Shown one piece after another: positions 26,354-36,032 of a DNA stretch of 48,859 nucleotides. Source of the DNA: Candidatus Gastranaerophilales bacterium. Its GTDB lineage: Bacteria > Cyanobacteriota > Vampirovibrionia > Gastranaerophilales > Gastranaerophilaceae. Positions within the stretch are counted from its first letter, which is position 1. Every line of letters starts with the position of its first letter. The notes beneath the pieces were generated by a model. That model was not told the DNA's origin. It did not search any database and saw nothing but the letters and a program-made list of their open reading frames with translations. A program made the translations under genes and the position numbers. The stretch lies in the NCBI GenBank assembly GCA_944324385.1, contig CALUWD010000011.1, forward strand, positions 1 to 48,859, in the 5' to 3' direction.

Positions 26354-27509
26354 ATAATTTCTCCAAAATTGCGCGCGCTACATTTTTTTTGGTTGTTTTT
26401 TCGACCTTTTGTATGTTTTGAGATTTATCTATTATCCAGACTTCATTTTCGTCGCTTCCAAGAGCTGTTTTTGCTTCGTTTGCAACTATTATTTCACATC
26501 CTTTTGTCTTTAATTTTTCTTTTGCATTTTCTAAAACATTTTCACTTGAAAGGCAAAAACCAATCGCTGTTTGGTTTTGCGTTTTTTCTTCACACATTGT
26601 TTTTAAAATATCAGGGTTTTGAACAAGTTCTATTGTAAATTCTTCACCTGTTTGTTTTTTAGACATTTTATGCTGAGAATAATTTTTAACTCTAAAATCG
26701 CTAACTGCAGCAGCCATAATTAAAACATCGGCGTTATTTTTAATAAAAGCTTGCCTTGTTTGGCTGAGCATTTTTTCTGTGTCTGGTGTAATTACAACTT
26801 TATAGGGCTTTGTTGTTTCAAAAGTTGAAATAAGCGTTACATCAGCTCCCAATTCATAAGCGGAATCTGCAAGAGCTAAGCCCATCTTACCTGATGACGA
26901 GTTTGAGATGTAGCGCACAGGGTCAATAGGTTCTTTTGTGCCACCTGCAGTAATAACTATATTTTTACCCTTGAGCGGTTTTTCTTCATCTATAGAATTA
27001 AAAATTTTATCCAGCGAACATAACCTACCCTTATCACTTGTGCCACAAGCTAGAAAACCGCATTCAGGTTCTAATATTTTACAACCTGAATTTTTAAGTT
27101 TTTTAAGATTTTCTTGCACAAAAGGATTTTCCCACATGCCTGTATTCATTGCAGGTGCTAATATTGTTGGCTTTTTATATCCTAAATAAGCACAAAATAC
27201 CGATGTTAAAAGGTTGTCGCATATGCCATTTGCAATTTTACATAAAGTATTTGCACTTAGTGGCGCAAGAATAAAAAAATCTGCCCAGTCGCACAAGCTA
27301 ATGTGCTCTGTCTTATCTCTCGGGCTAAATTGCTCGCAATATATGCTGTTGCAGCTAAGTGTTTCAAGGGTTAATGGTGTAACAAAGTTTTTAGCGTCTG
27401 GTGTCATAACCACTTTTACATTATAATCTGCCCTTTTGAACATTCTAATTAATTCGCAAATTTTGTACGCTGCAATAGAGGATGTTATGCCTATAAGGAT
27501 GTTTTTCAT
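26346..27509 (-). CDS. coaBC: Bifunctional phosphopantothenoylcysteine decarboxylase / phosphopantothenate-cysteine ligase
   Basis: Two steps of coenzyme A synthesis in one 387-residue flavoprotein. The N-terminal CoaC domain shows GITSSIAAYK, an APAMNTGMWENP loop and the C-x-SDKGRL region; the CoaB domain follows with VITAGGTKEPIDPVRYISNSSSGKMG and AAAVSDFRV. It overlaps gmk by four bases (ATGA) and nif3 by eight. In many bacteria rpoZ lies between gmk and coaBC; here it is missing. Confidence 0.96.
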   Translation of the reverse strand: MKNILIGITSSIAAYKICELIRMFKRADYNVKVVMTPDAKNFVTPLTLETLSCNSIYCEQFSPRDKTEHISLCDWADFFILAPLSANTLCKIANGICDNLLTSVFCAYLGYKKPTILAPAMNTGMWENPFVQENLKKLKNSGCKILEPECGFLACGTSDKGRLCSLDKIFNSIDEEKPLKGKNIVITAGGTKEPIDPVRYISNSSSGKMGLALADSAYELGADVTLISTFETTKPYKVVITPDTEKMLSQTRQAFIKNNADVLIMAAAVSDFRVKNYSQHKMSKKQTGEEFTIELVQNPDILKTMCEEKTQNQTAIGFCLSSENVLENAKEKLKTKGCEIIVANEAKTALGSDENEVWIIDKSQNIQKVEKTTKKNVARAILEKLYD

Positions 27510-28078
27510 AGCATCCTCTCTTTTTCATAAATTTCTTGCAATGTACTAAAAGCTTTTTCAACTTTATCATTAATTACAATGTATTTATAATTTTTTGCTT
27601 CTTCAAGCTCGCTTTTTACAATATTTAAGCGCTTTAAAATCATATCTTCAGACTCTGTTTTTCTGCCTCTAAGGCGTTTTTCGAGTTCTTCCATATTTGG
27701 TGGCATAATAAAAATTGAAACACACTCAGGGTGCTCGCGCATAACTTTTTTTGCACCTTGAGCTTCTATTTCAAGAATTACACTAACCCCGTTTTTAAGC
27801 GAATTTAGAACAAACTCTTTTTTTGTGCCGTAGTAATTATCAGAGTATTTTGCCCACTCTAAAAATTCATTGTTTTCAATTTCTTTTTCAAATTCTTCTT
27901 TTGTTATGAAAAAATAATTTACACCATGTTTTTCACCCTGACGAGGTTTTCTAGTCGTTGCAGAAACAGAGTAAATGATGTCGCCTTTATTTTTTTCAAA
28001 GAATTTATTTAACACAGTTCCCTTGCCAACACCCGAGGGGCCTGTTATTACATATAATTTTGCCTTTTTGTCTTTCAT
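27506..28078 (-). CDS. gmk: Guanylate kinase
   Basis: Phosphorylates GMP to GDP. The 190-residue protein has the P-loop ITGPSGVGKGT, the GMP-binding SATTRKPRQGEKHGVNYFFI and the lid/adenine segment RLRGRKTESED. First gene of the six-gene minus-strand operon gmk-coaBC-nif3-aroC-aroK-aroB. TATAAT (minus strand, 28086-28091) ends seven bases before the ATG and no Shine-Dalgarno is seen, so the mRNA is probably leaderless. Confidence 0.96.
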   Translation of the reverse strand: MKDKKAKLYVITGPSGVGKGTVLNKFFEKNKGDIIYSVSATTRKPRQGEKHGVNYFFITKEEFEKEIENNEFLEWAKYSDNYYGTKKEFVLNSLKNGVSVILEIEAQGAKKVMREHPECVSIFIMPPNMEELEKRLRGRKTESEDMILKRLNIVKSELEEAKNYKYIVINDKVEKAFSTLQEIYEKERML

Positions 28079-28107
28079 AGAGGCTATTATACAACAATTT
28101 TCAATAT

Positions 28108-28136
28108 AAAAAAAGCGGTTTTTAAGCCGCTTTTTT
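28108..28136 (-). terminator. Terminator after the LysM/EF-hand gene
   Basis: A 10-bp stem (28109-28118 with 28127-28136) ending in runs of A and T on both sides; on the minus strand it sits right after the gene ending at 28138. It may also shield the gmk promoter. Confidence 0.8.
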
Positions 28137-28137
28137 C

Positions 28138-28938
28138 TTATGCATTAGCAAGAGTTTTTTGTTCTTCTTCGGGGTTATCCAAGTTGTCCCTTTTAATCAT
28201 TTTGTCTATTTCTTGGTCAATTTTGTTAAATGCTTCATACATATCTTCAATTTCTGTTGCATCAAGATTTGAGTCACCATTTGTATCTAGTGCATCAAAT
28301 GCTTCTTTTAATTGGGCTTCGTTTTGTGAGTATACTTCTCGTTTTTTTGCTGTCAAACCTTGGTTGTACCAATCTAGGAAATTGTCGTATGACACTGTTT
28401 CTTGTTCGTCTAGGCTTTTAAATTGACCGTTTGCTGTACTTTTAAGTTTTTCTTCGTATTTTTGTTGTTCTTCTTCTTTGGTCTCTTTGCTGCTAGAAGA
28501 TTCAGATGTTGTTGTTTCTTGAGTTTCTTCGGTTTCACTTGTTTCAAATATACTAGCTACGCCGCTTAGTAGTTTTTCAAGCCCTGATGCACTTTCGAGC
28601 ATATCAATAAAGCTGAAAATATTGTATTCTTGTTGTTCTTGATATGGGCTTTCATTTTGATAAGATAAGAACTCAAGTTCTTGCCCACCCAATGTGAAGA
28701 TAGGTCTGTTTGAATTTGTTGTGCTGTTAGTTGTTTCGTCTTGCTTTGTTGAAGATTCAAAAGTGTCAGTTGGCAATTTTAAAGATGCGCCAGTAAATAT
28801 TGTTGCGTTTTCGCTGCCTAGATTGTTTAGTTCAACAAGCTTGTCAATTACTTTTTGGATATCAGCAACGCTTTTTGCCCCACATTGTTGAGTTGCTATA
28901 CCCCAGAGAGAATCGCCATTTTGTATTGTGTAACTCAT
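28138..28938 (-). CDS. LysM and EF-hand domain protein
   Basis: Residues 1-56 form a LysM domain (YTIQNGDSLWGIATQQ...IFTGASLKLP), which binds peptidoglycan or related glycans. A low-complexity Ser/Thr/Glu-rich linker follows (57-170). Near the C terminus there is one canonical EF-hand loop with ligands D218, N220, D222, N224, D226 and E229. No signal peptide is visible although LysM proteins usually act outside the cytoplasm, so export by another route or a cytosolic role must be considered. GAGGT precedes the ATG. It is next to a second EF-hand protein, suggesting a calcium-related pair. Confidence 0.85.
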   Translation of the reverse strand: MSYTIQNGDSLWGIATQQCGAKSVADIQKVIDKLVELNNLGSENATIFTGASLKLPTDTFESSTKQDETTNSTTNSNRPIFTLGGQELEFLSYQNESPYQEQQEYNIFSFIDMLESASGLEKLLSGVASIFETSETEETQETTTSESSSSKETKEEEQQKYEEKLKSTANGQFKSLDEQETVSYDNFLDWYNQGLTAKKREVYSQNEAQLKEAFDALDTNGDSNLDATEIEDMYEAFNKIDQEIDKMIKRDNLDNPEEEQKTLANA

Positions 28939-29049
28939 TGTGACTACCTCACGTTTTTTGTATCTACATATTATATAAAACGTATATCAAAACGTGAAAT
29001 TTCAAAATAAAACAATTTTGTTACAAAAGTTAATATTTTTTGAATATTA

Positions 29050-29074
29050 AAAAAGCCGCCTTGATTAGGCGGCT
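29050..29074 (-). terminator. Terminator after the EF-hand gene
   Basis: A 7-bp GC-rich stem (29054-29060 with 29068-29074), 7-base loop, followed on the minus strand by a run of T. Confidence 0.85.
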
Positions 29075-29093
29075 GGTAAATACATACTTTAGA

Positions 29094-29747
29094 CTATTCT
29101 AAATATTGTTGAAATGATTCTATGTTGCTTCTAAAATTATCTGATGTATAGTCGATACCAAGAGAATCTGAGCTTATTTTGCCATCTACCGAGCCATCAG
29201 CATTATCTATTGCTGCGTAAAAGCCTTGCAGTTCATTTTTTTCCAGCATTCCATCGCCATCTATATCTATATTTTTAAATGTATTGTCTGCATATTCTTT
29301 TGCTGAGTCGTATTCTTCGCTTTCAAGTCCTTCTGTATAACCAAGCTGAGCTTCTCTGTATTCTTCTAAGCTTATGCCTTCTTCGCCATCTGTTTCCCAA
29401 GCATCCATATCACCTTGTGCAAGTTTTCCTGTTTGTTCATTGTAGGCTGGTATAAACGTTTCTCCATCTGAAATATCGTACTCACCTTCCATGAAATCAA
29501 ATGTTTTACCAATTTCCATTTCGCGTTTTAGGTAGTTTAATTCTGCTTCCATGTAGTCTATTTCAACTTGATTGGTTTTTTGCGATATTTCTTGTTGGTT
29601 TTCGCTAGTTGCTTGACCTTGAAGCAATTGTTGAATTTCATCAATTTGCCCTTCAATTTTTGTAAGTGCGTTTGAGTAAGTATGTGTATTTGCACCGTGT
29701 TTATTTAGCCAAGTTTGCATTTGGTTATAGATACCATTTGTAGACAT
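29094..29747 (-). CDS. EF-hand protein with coiled-coil N terminus
   Basis: A 217-residue protein of unknown specific function. Residues 26-80 are likely coiled coil (KIEGQIDEIQQLL and EAELNYLKREMEI). One canonical EF-hand loop lies at D161-E172 (DIDGDGMLEKNE), with degenerate Asp/Gly-rich loops near 118-129 and 181-190. The overall composition is very acidic. AGAGAGGA lies seven bases before the ATG, and it has its own terminator, so it is a single-gene unit. No signal peptide. The EF-hand style matches the LysM protein downstream. Confidence 0.8.
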   Translation of the reverse strand: MSTNGIYNQMQTWLNKHGANTHTYSNALTKIEGQIDEIQQLLQGQATSENQQEISQKTNQVEIDYMEAELNYLKREMEIGKTFDFMEGEYDISDGETFIPAYNEQTGKLAQGDMDAWETDGEEGISLEEYREAQLGYTEGLESEEYDSAKEYADNTFKNIDIDGDGMLEKNELQGFYAAIDNADGSVDGKISSDSLGIDYTSDNFRSNIESFQQYLE

Positions 29748-29832
29748 GTTTTTTTCCTCTCTTTTGTTTAACGTGTTACATTAATAAACAAAAGTTCGTG
29801 AAAAAAATTGACTTTTGTAAAGAAATATTAAA

Positions 29833-29854
29833 AAAGTGGGCTTAAGCCCACTTT
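29833..29854 (-). terminator. Terminator after rpoD
   Basis: Perfect 9-bp stem (29833-29841 with 29846-29854) with a TTAA loop and flanking A/T runs, just after the rpoD stop codon. Confidence 0.85.
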
Positions 29855-29860
29855 AAAATT

Positions 29861-30934
29861 TTAAACTTCAATGTATTCTTTTAATCTTTTTGAGCGGTTT
29901 GGATGTCTTAGTTTTCTTAGTGCTTTTGCTTCAATTTGTCTGATACGTTCGCGAGTAACACCAAAGAGTTGACCAACTTCCTCCAGCGTTCTTTGTCTGC
30001 CATCATCCATACCAAAGCGCAGCCTTAATACATCGCGCTCACGTGCTGATAGACTACCTAAAACTTCTGCTAAGTCTTCTCTTAAAAGTTCATGGGCAAC
30101 AGTTTTAACAGGGGCATCAGCGTCTTTATCTTCTATAAAGTCACCAAGGCGAGAGTCTTCTTCTTTACCAATTGGTGTTTCAAGAGATAGGGGCTCTTGA
30201 GCAACTTTTATGATTTCTCTTAGTTTATTAATTGAAATTCCCATTTCAACTGATAATTCTTCTTCGGTTGGTTTTCTTGCAAGCTCTTGCGCAAGTTTTC
30301 TTGTAACTTTTTTAAGTTTATTGATAGTTTCTACCATATGAACAGGGATTCTTATAGTTCTTGCCTGATCAGCAATAGCTCTGGTTATTGCTTGTCTTAT
30401 CCACCAAGTTGCATAGGTTGAGAATTTGTAACCTCTTTCATGGTCAAATTTTTCAGCAGCACGAATAAGGCCTAAGTTGCCTTCTTGAATTAAATCCAAA
30501 AATAGCATGCCGCGACCTACATACTTTTTAGCGATAGAAACAACTAAACGCAAGTTTGCTTGAACAAGTTTTCTTTTTGCAACAACGCCTGGGGCACCGC
30601 CTGCTACGATTTTTCTTGCTAAATCAATTTCTTCATCAGCTGTTAAGAGTTTAATTCTGCCGATTTCTCTTAAATACATTCTAACAGGGTCATCTACTGA
30701 AATTCCACGTGGAGGCGTAATATCGCCTTCTTGAGAATCGTCTTCGTCATCTTTATCAAAAAAACCGCCTGATAATCCTGCATCCATTTGGCTTACGCCA
30801 TGATTGCTTATAATGTTGCTAATATTGTCTGTTTCAAGACCTGTAGAGTCAAAATAGCTGTCTTCGCTCATTAGATCAGTGCTTTTATCAACAACGCTTA
30901 TAACTGAATCATCGGAATTTCTTTTTCTGCTCAT
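29861..30934 (-). CDS. rpoD: Primary sigma factor (RpoD/SigA)
   Basis: A 357-residue group 1 sigma-70 factor. An acidic N-terminal region (1-75) replaces a classical region 1.1; region 1.2 is [28 protein letters not shown], region 2 has [52 protein letters not shown], and region 4 has [30 protein letters not shown]. It directs RNA polymerase to TTGACA/TATAAT promoters, consistent with the promoter sequences seen here. The start overlaps the dnaG stop by one base (TAATG), with GGAG upstream. Third gene of the dgt-dnaG-rpoD operon. Confidence 0.97.
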   Translation of the reverse strand: MSRKRNSDDSVISVVDKSTDLMSEDSYFDSTGLETDNISNIISNHGVSQMDAGLSGGFFDKDDEDDSQEGDITPPRGISVDDPVRMYLREIGRIKLLTADEEIDLARKIVAGGAPGVVAKRKLVQANLRLVVSIAKKYVGRGMLFLDLIQEGNLGLIRAAEKFDHERGYKFSTYATWWIRQAITRAIADQARTIRIPVHMVETINKLKKVTRKLAQELARKPTEEELSVEMGISINKLREIIKVAQEPLSLETPIGKEEDSRLGDFIEDKDADAPVKTVAHELLREDLAEVLGSLSARERDVLRLRFGMDDGRQRTLEEVGQLFGVTRERIRQIEAKALRKLRHPNRSKRLKEYIEV

Positions 30935-32811
30935 TAAAATGTCTCCATTCTGTTTGCTTCAAATTGTTTATAAAGTAATTCAAGCTTTTCTTCTGCACTC
31001 AAACTTTTATCTTTAATTTTTTGCTTGAGTTCATTTTTCTCAAGTCTTTTGTTTATGTTGTTAAGCCTTTCAAAAATTTCATTAACGGCTTGTATATAAT
31101 TTTCATAGTCAAGATTTTCATATTCTGTTGATGAGAAAATTTCGTCTGATAATTTTTTTTGTATCTCTTTATTATTGTAAAACTCGCAAAAAAGTTTTTT
31201 TGCTAGTTCATCAATATTATTTACTTGACTAAGTGCTTTGTCAATAGTTGTAATTATGGCTAAATTTGCCTCATCGTGTGCTTTATAGGTACTTATTGCA
31301 TGGGTGTAAAAGTTCCTTTTTTCAGGTGTATTTGCAACAAAGGCAAGTTTTATAAGGTTGTTTTCCATAAGCTTGTATCTGGTTTTTAAATCTCTTGAGG
31401 CATGGCGCGAAATTAGCATTTGTGGCTCATTTTCATATTGTTCAAATGAATTGTTTTTGTATTTTGATTTTTGTACAAGAGATTTTAATATTTCTTCATC
31501 AATGTTTAATTTAAAAGAGGTGTTTTTAATGTAATCGGATAAAATTACAGGATTTTGAATTTCAGATAAAATATCGGCTATTTGCTGTACAATTTCGCTT
31601 TTTTGCTGTGGAGTGATATCTGTTGTTATTTCATTTAGTGTTTTATCCAGTCTGTAATCAAGGAATAGCGGGGCATTTTTGATGTGATTTTTGTATTCTT
31701 GAGCACCAAATTCCCTTATAAATTCATCAGGGTCCTTGCCTCCAACTTGTGAAACTACTCTGATTTCGCAAACTGAATCACTATTTTGAGAATAGCTTGA
31801 GTCGTATTGTTTAATGTCACCAAGGTTTGAGAAAATATTTTTAATAACCTCAGCCCCTGCTTTTGTTGCTTTTTGACCTGCAGCATCTGAGTCAAAAGCA
31901 AGATAAATTTTTCTTGAAGGGCTGTAGCGCGCAATTAGTTTAATATGCTGCGGTGTTAGTGCTGTTCCGCAAGAAGCAACGGCGTTTTGCACGCCTGCAA
32001 CATGGGCTGAAATCACATCAAAATAGCCTTCCATAATAATTACAGAATCTTCTTGTTTAATGTAGTCTTTAGCACGATTTAAACCAAAAAGCACATTACT
32101 TTTGTTGTAAATGGAAGAATCAGGCGAGTTTAAATATTTAGGGTTTTGTCCATCCATAATTGCACGCGCGCCAAAGGCTATTGTGTTTGAGTTTACATCC
32201 ATTATAGGGATAATTATACGGTTTTTAAATCTGTCTAAAAAATCGCCGTTTTTCTCGTACAAAAGCCCTGCTTTGTACATTTCGTCATTTGTATAGCCTT
32301 TTTCACGTAAATACTCTTTTAATTCAAAGTTTGAATTTGGTGCTAAGCCTAAGAAAAACTTACCTATTGCAATTTCGCCAACACCTCTTTTTTCAAGGTA
32401 TTCAAGTGCGCGTTCATTTTGTTGAAGTTTTTTATGGTAAAACTTCATAGCCTCATCCATTGCGCCTAAAAGTCTGTCTTTTTCCTGTTTGTACTTTTGG
32501 GTGTCTTTTGAACTTTTTGGCAGCTCAATTCCTAAGTTTTCAGCTTGTTCTTCTATAACTTCTTTAAAACTTTGGTTATTTATTTTCATTAAAAATGCAA
32601 GCACATCGCCACCTTCGCCACAGCCAAAGCATTTAAAAATTTGTCTTGAGGGTGTAACTACAAAAGATGGGGTCTTTTCGTTGTGAAAAGGGCACAAGCC
32701 ACTATAGTTGTGACCTGCTTTTTTAAGTACAACGTACTTTGAAATCACATCCACAATATCAAGAGAATTTTTTATCTGTTCAACTGCTTGGCCGTAAGTT
32801 ATTTCCGACAT
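30934..32811 (-). CDS. dnaG: DNA primase
   Basis: Synthesises RNA primers at the replication fork. The N-terminal zinc-binding domain ([11 protein letters not shown] ... CFGCGEGGD) is followed by the TOPRIM core with the catalytic glutamate in IIMEGYFDV and the DSDAAG aspartates. The C-terminal region (about 430-625) is a poorly conserved helicase-binding domain. The 625-residue length is normal. AAGGAAAT precedes the ATG, which lies 13 bases inside dgt. The dnaG-rpoD order is the conserved macromolecular synthesis operon; rpsU is absent. Confidence 0.97.
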   Translation of the reverse strand: MSEITYGQAVEQIKNSLDIVDVISKYVVLKKAGHNYSGLCPFHNEKTPSFVVTPSRQIFKCFGCGEGGDVLAFLMKINNQSFKEVIEEQAENLGIELPKSSKDTQKYKQEKDRLLGAMDEAMKFYHKKLQQNERALEYLEKRGVGEIAIGKFFLGLAPNSNFELKEYLREKGYTNDEMYKAGLLYEKNGDFLDRFKNRIIIPIMDVNSNTIAFGARAIMDGQNPKYLNSPDSSIYNKSNVLFGLNRAKDYIKQEDSVIIMEGYFDVISAHVAGVQNAVASCGTALTPQHIKLIARYSPSRKIYLAFDSDAAGQKATKAGAEVIKNIFSNLGDIKQYDSSYSQNSDSVCEIRVVSQVGGKDPDEFIREFGAQEYKNHIKNAPLFLDYRLDKTLNEITTDITPQQKSEIVQQIADILSEIQNPVILSDYIKNTSFKLNIDEEILKSLVQKSKYKNNSFEQYENEPQMLISRHASRDLKTRYKLMENNLIKLAFVANTPEKRNFYTHAISTYKAHDEANLAIITTIDKALSQVNNIDELAKKLFCEFYNNKEIQKKLSDEIFSSTEYENLDYENYIQAVNEIFERLNNINKRLEKNELKQKIKDKSLSAEEKLELLYKQFEANRMETF

Positions 32812-33749
32812 ATTTCCTTGTGTGCTGCAATGGCAAACTGGTCGCTCATACCTGCTACATAGTCTATTGCGCCTTGTTCACCGTAAAGATTTTTGTAATA
32901 CTCAAACAATTCTGTAACTATTCTTTTGATTTTATTTTCTTCCAGCTTCGTTTTATCATTAAAATAAACATTTTTAAACATCCATGACCTTAAATTGTTT
33001 AAAAAGTTTACACAAAGTTCAGACATTCTTATTTCATCTTTATCGACACTATTTAAATACATGTCTTTTATGACTTTGTTTACTCTTTCAAATTTTGTTG
33101 TACCGAAATACTCTTGAAACTCTTGCGGGATGTCGTTTTCTGTGATTATTTCTTCTCTTATTGCATCTTCAATGTCATGATTTAAATAAGCAATTCTGTC
33201 TGCAATTTTTACAATTTGCCCTTCAAGCGTAAAGGGTTTTCCTATTCCTGTATGGTTTAAAATGCCATCCAGTGTTTCTTTTGTCAGGTTTAAACCCTCA
33301 AGAACTTCAACCACCCTTACACCATGGACATTGTGCTTAAAACCGTTTTTTGTTGCTTCCATAAGTGCTTCTTCGCCACTGTGACCAAAGGGTGCATGTC
33401 CTAAGTCATGACCAAGTGCTATTGCTTCTGTTAAATCTTCGTTTAAATTTAAAATTCTTGCAAGTGTTCTTGAAATTTGCGAAACTTCAAGGGTGTGAGT
33501 TAAACGTGTCCTCAGGTGGTCGTTTTTGGGTGTATAAAAAACCTGAGTTTTTCTTTTTAATCTTCTAAATGCTTTAGAATTTATAATGCGTTCTTTATCG
33601 GTTTGAAATTCCGTTCTAAAGGGGTCTTGTTGTGTTTCTTTTTTATTTCTGCCTTTAGAATTTACAGATTTTTGAGCAAACTGTGAAAGTGTTTCCTCTT
33701 TTTTGTACAAAAGTTCTTTAATGTTGTTCAAATCGTTAACTGAAGGCAT
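32799..33749 (-). CDS. dgt: dGTPase-like HD-domain triphosphohydrolase
   Basis: A 316-residue HD-superfamily hydrolase that removes triphosphate from dNTPs. Motifs are FRTEFQTDKERIINSKAFRRLKRKTQVF, RTRLTHTLEVSQISRTLAR and the catalytic GHDLGHAPFGHSGE, with DRIAYLNHDIEDA further on. First gene of dgt-dnaG-rpoD, overlapping dnaG by 13 bases. TAAAAT (minus strand, 33756-33761) ends six bases before the ATG with no Shine-Dalgarno, another candidate leaderless start, though the -35 region is poor. Confidence 0.93.
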   Translation of the reverse strand: MPSVNDLNNIKELLYKKEETLSQFAQKSVNSKGRNKKETQQDPFRTEFQTDKERIINSKAFRRLKRKTQVFYTPKNDHLRTRLTHTLEVSQISRTLARILNLNEDLTEAIALGHDLGHAPFGHSGEEALMEATKNGFKHNVHGVRVVEVLEGLNLTKETLDGILNHTGIGKPFTLEGQIVKIADRIAYLNHDIEDAIREEIITENDIPQEFQEYFGTTKFERVNKVIKDMYLNSVDKDEIRMSELCVNFLNNLRSWMFKNVYFNDKTKLEENKIKRIVTELFEYYKNLYGEQGAIDYVAGMSDQFAIAAHKEICRK

Positions 33750-33827
33750 ATAGAAATTTTAACACAAACTTTATAACATACATATTGAAATTTAAAATTT
33801 CTAAATTATACTAGTTGTAAGGTTATT

Positions 33828-34787
33828 ATGTTGGGTCAATTGATGAGCAACAAAAAGTTATTTGGGGACATCATCTTTGAAATTCAAGATGAGATTAAAA
33901 AATCTCAAGATAACTTCGCCTCCTTATTTTTGAACCTTAAAGCACAATATTCTAAAGAAGAACTGTCTGAAATTTATTCAAAACTTTTGGGGGAAATTAA
34001 AGCCCCTAATTTTTTAAAAGTTTTAATTAAAGAGATTGATAAATTAAGACATCCTAAAAATCTTGATGATTTAATTGATTTTATTTTAGATTGTGATTCA
34101 AAAGATTTTCAAGATACAAGCGAATACTTGAATTTAAAAGTGTTTTGCATAAAAGCTATTTCAAACTATAAAGACATTAAGGCAGTAACACCCCTTTTGT
34201 ATTGCTTGAATAATAAAAATGAAAATTACAAATTTCGTCTGGCTGCAGCTGAAGCTTTGGGTAAAATTGGCGATAAAAATGCGGTTGAATCACTTATTGA
34301 TGTTGTATCGGATGAAAATGAAAAATCAGTATATGTGCGTGAATCTGCTGCTCTTGCGCTTGGTATGATTGGGGACGCACGCGCACTGGATGCTTTTGTG
34401 AGTATTTTAGAGGCAAAGAAAACCTTTCTTGATAAATTCACCTTTTTAAAGGAAAGAATTATTGAGGCTTTAAATAAAATAGATTTTTCAAATAATAAAA
34501 GGGCAATTGCGGCACTTAAAGAGGCGCTAAACGATGAGTCGGCGCAAGTAAGAATAAACGCAATAGAATCTTTGATGAACTCAAAAGTAGCGCAAGCACC
34601 TGATTTAATTTGGAAAATGCTCTATGATAACGAGCAAGAGGTTCGAAAAAATGCGGTTATTGCGCTTTATAACCTTGAGGGGCGCGACGTGCTTATAAAA
34701 ATTATTTCAGATGAAACACTAAGCCCTGACTGCGCTCAAGAAGCACAAGATGTGTTGTTAGAGATTGACGAGGAAGAAGATGAGTAA
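33828..34787 (+). CDS. HEAT-repeat protein (PBS lyase HEAT-like)
   Basis: A 319-residue helical repeat protein. HEAT-like units are visible from about residue 110 to the end (AVTPLLYCLNNKNENYKFRLAAAEALGKIGDKNAVESLI, SAALALGMIGDARALDAFVSIL, ALNDESAQVRINAIESLM, KMLYDNEQEVRKNAVIALYNL). PBS-lyase HEAT repeats were first described in phycobilin lyases, but the repeat is a general scaffold. TATACT at 33807-33812 and AAGG before the ATG suggest its own promoter with a short leader. It ends within the start of queC (8-base overlap). Partner unknown. Confidence 0.85.
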   Translation: MLGQLMSNKKLFGDIIFEIQDEIKKSQDNFASLFLNLKAQYSKEELSEIYSKLLGEIKAPNFLKVLIKEIDKLRHPKNLDDLIDFILDCDSKDFQDTSEYLNLKVFCIKAISNYKDIKAVTPLLYCLNNKNENYKFRLAAAEALGKIGDKNAVESLIDVVSDENEKSVYVRESAALALGMIGDARALDAFVSILEAKKTFLDKFTFLKERIIEALNKIDFSNNKRAIAALKEALNDESAQVRINAIESLMNSKVAQAPDLIWKMLYDNEQEVRKNAVIALYNLEGRDVLIKIISDETLSPDCAQEAQDVLLEIDEEEDE

Positions 34788-35454
34788 AAAGGGTGTAGTT
34801 CTTCTCTCGGGCGGTTTAGATAGTCTTGTAAGTATTGCCGCTACCGGTGACTTTTGTAATGTAGAATTAGCTCTTACTTTTGATTATTCCCAGCGCGCAG
34901 TTGAGGAGGAAATAGAAGCCTCATCTAAAATTGCGGATTTTTATGGTATAGAACACAAGGTTGTAAAATTACCATTTTTATCTGAAATTACAAATAATGC
35001 GCTCGTTGATGATTGTGCGAATTTAGAATTTAAAACACTGGATGAAAATAGTGCAAAAGCAGTCTGGGTGCCAAATAGAAACGGTTTGTTTTTAAATATC
35101 GCAGCGAGTTTTGCGGATGCAAAAAAATATGACTATATAATAATTGGTGCCAATAAGGAAGAAGCTGGGACTTTTCCTGATAACAGTGAAGAATTTTTAT
35201 TAAGGGCTGATGAATTTTTTAAATTTTCTACTATGGTTCAGCCAAAGATACTTGCACCGCTAAAGAATTTAGAAAAATACGAGATAATAAACTTGGCAAT
35301 AGAAAAATCTGTGCCGCTTGAGTTTTTAAAAAGTTGTTATAATTCTAAAGAAATTTCTGGTAAAAAACACTGCGGCAAGTGTGAATCTTGTAAAAGGTTG
35401 CACAATGCTATTTTAAAAAGTGTTAACAAAGACTTGCTAAAACTCTTTTTTTAA
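34780..35454 (+). CDS. queC: 7-cyano-7-deazaguanine synthase
   Basis: Converts 7-carboxy-7-deazaguanine to preQ0, a queuosine precursor, with ATP and ammonia. The PP-loop motif is LLSGGLDSLVS (residues 8-18), VPNRNGLFLNIAASFA is characteristic, and the C-terminal zinc site is formed by four cysteines (SCYNSKEI ... CGKCESC). ATG 34780 gives 224 residues; the upstream TTG at 34765 is inside the HEAT gene. The other queuosine genes queD, queE and queF are not visible here. A DUF366 gene follows 20 bases later. Confidence 0.95.
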   Translation: MSKKGVVLLSGGLDSLVSIAATGDFCNVELALTFDYSQRAVEEEIEASSKIADFYGIEHKVVKLPFLSEITNNALVDDCANLEFKTLDENSAKAVWVPNRNGLFLNIAASFADAKKYDYIIIGANKEEAGTFPDNSEEFLLRADEFFKFSTMVQPKILAPLKNLEKYEIINLAIEKSVPLEFLKSCYNSKEISGKKHCGKCESCKRLHNAILKSVNKDLLKLFF

Positions 35455-35474
35455 AACACAATAAAATTGTGGGT

Positions 35475-36032
35475 ATGAAGAATTTATTTATCGATAAAGA
35501 AATAAAATATACAGGAAAAGAACTTTCGCCTCATTGGATATATAAAAATTTTAACATTTGTGGCGACTGTATAGTGGCGTTTGTTGGCGAGGTAGATGTC
35601 AGACTTGATGAGATGGTTGATATTGAAGATGTTATTAATGTTGAGCCTATTTCATCAAAAAAAATGCTTAACTTTATAATTGAGTGTTTTGATTGTTCTT
35701 TATCAGAAATGGTCTGGCGCCAAAGGCTTTTCGTTGCGATAATTAAAGAAACTCTTGAAAAATACGGTAAAAAAGTTGAGCGTCAAGGCGATGATTTATT
35801 TTTCAATGGTAAAAAACTTTCAGTCTCTATTGCTACAAAATCAATAACTTCAACACTTGTACACACTGCACTAAATGTCGTATCTCAAGGTGCACCAATT
35901 GAGGTGTCGTCTTTAGTTGATATGGGAATTGACAATATTGAAAAATTGGCTCAAGATGTAATGAGTGCTTTTTGCGCTGAAGTTGAAAGTATTTATTTGG
36001 CTAAATGCAAGGTAAGAGGTGTAATTGAATAA
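35475..36032 (+). CDS. DUF366 family protein
   Basis: A 185-residue protein with the DUF366 hallmark near its start (IKYTGKELSPHWIYKNFNICGDCIVAFVGEVDV, then MVDIEDV). The biochemical function of this family, known from archaea and bacteria, is not established. ATG 35475 is preceded by TAAAAT at 35462-35467 with seven bases between and no Shine-Dalgarno; the frame also opens at GTG 35469. It follows queC and overlaps the SPOR gene by one base (TAATG). Placement next to queC could mean a link to deazaguanine metabolism, but that is inference. Confidence 0.8.
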   Translation: MKNLFIDKEIKYTGKELSPHWIYKNFNICGDCIVAFVGEVDVRLDEMVDIEDVINVEPISSKKMLNFIIECFDCSLSEMVWRQRLFVAIIKETLEKYGKKVERQGDDLFFNGKKLSVSIATKSITSTLVHTALNVVSQGAPIEVSSLVDMGIDNIEKLAQDVMSAFCAEVESIYLAKCKVRGVIE

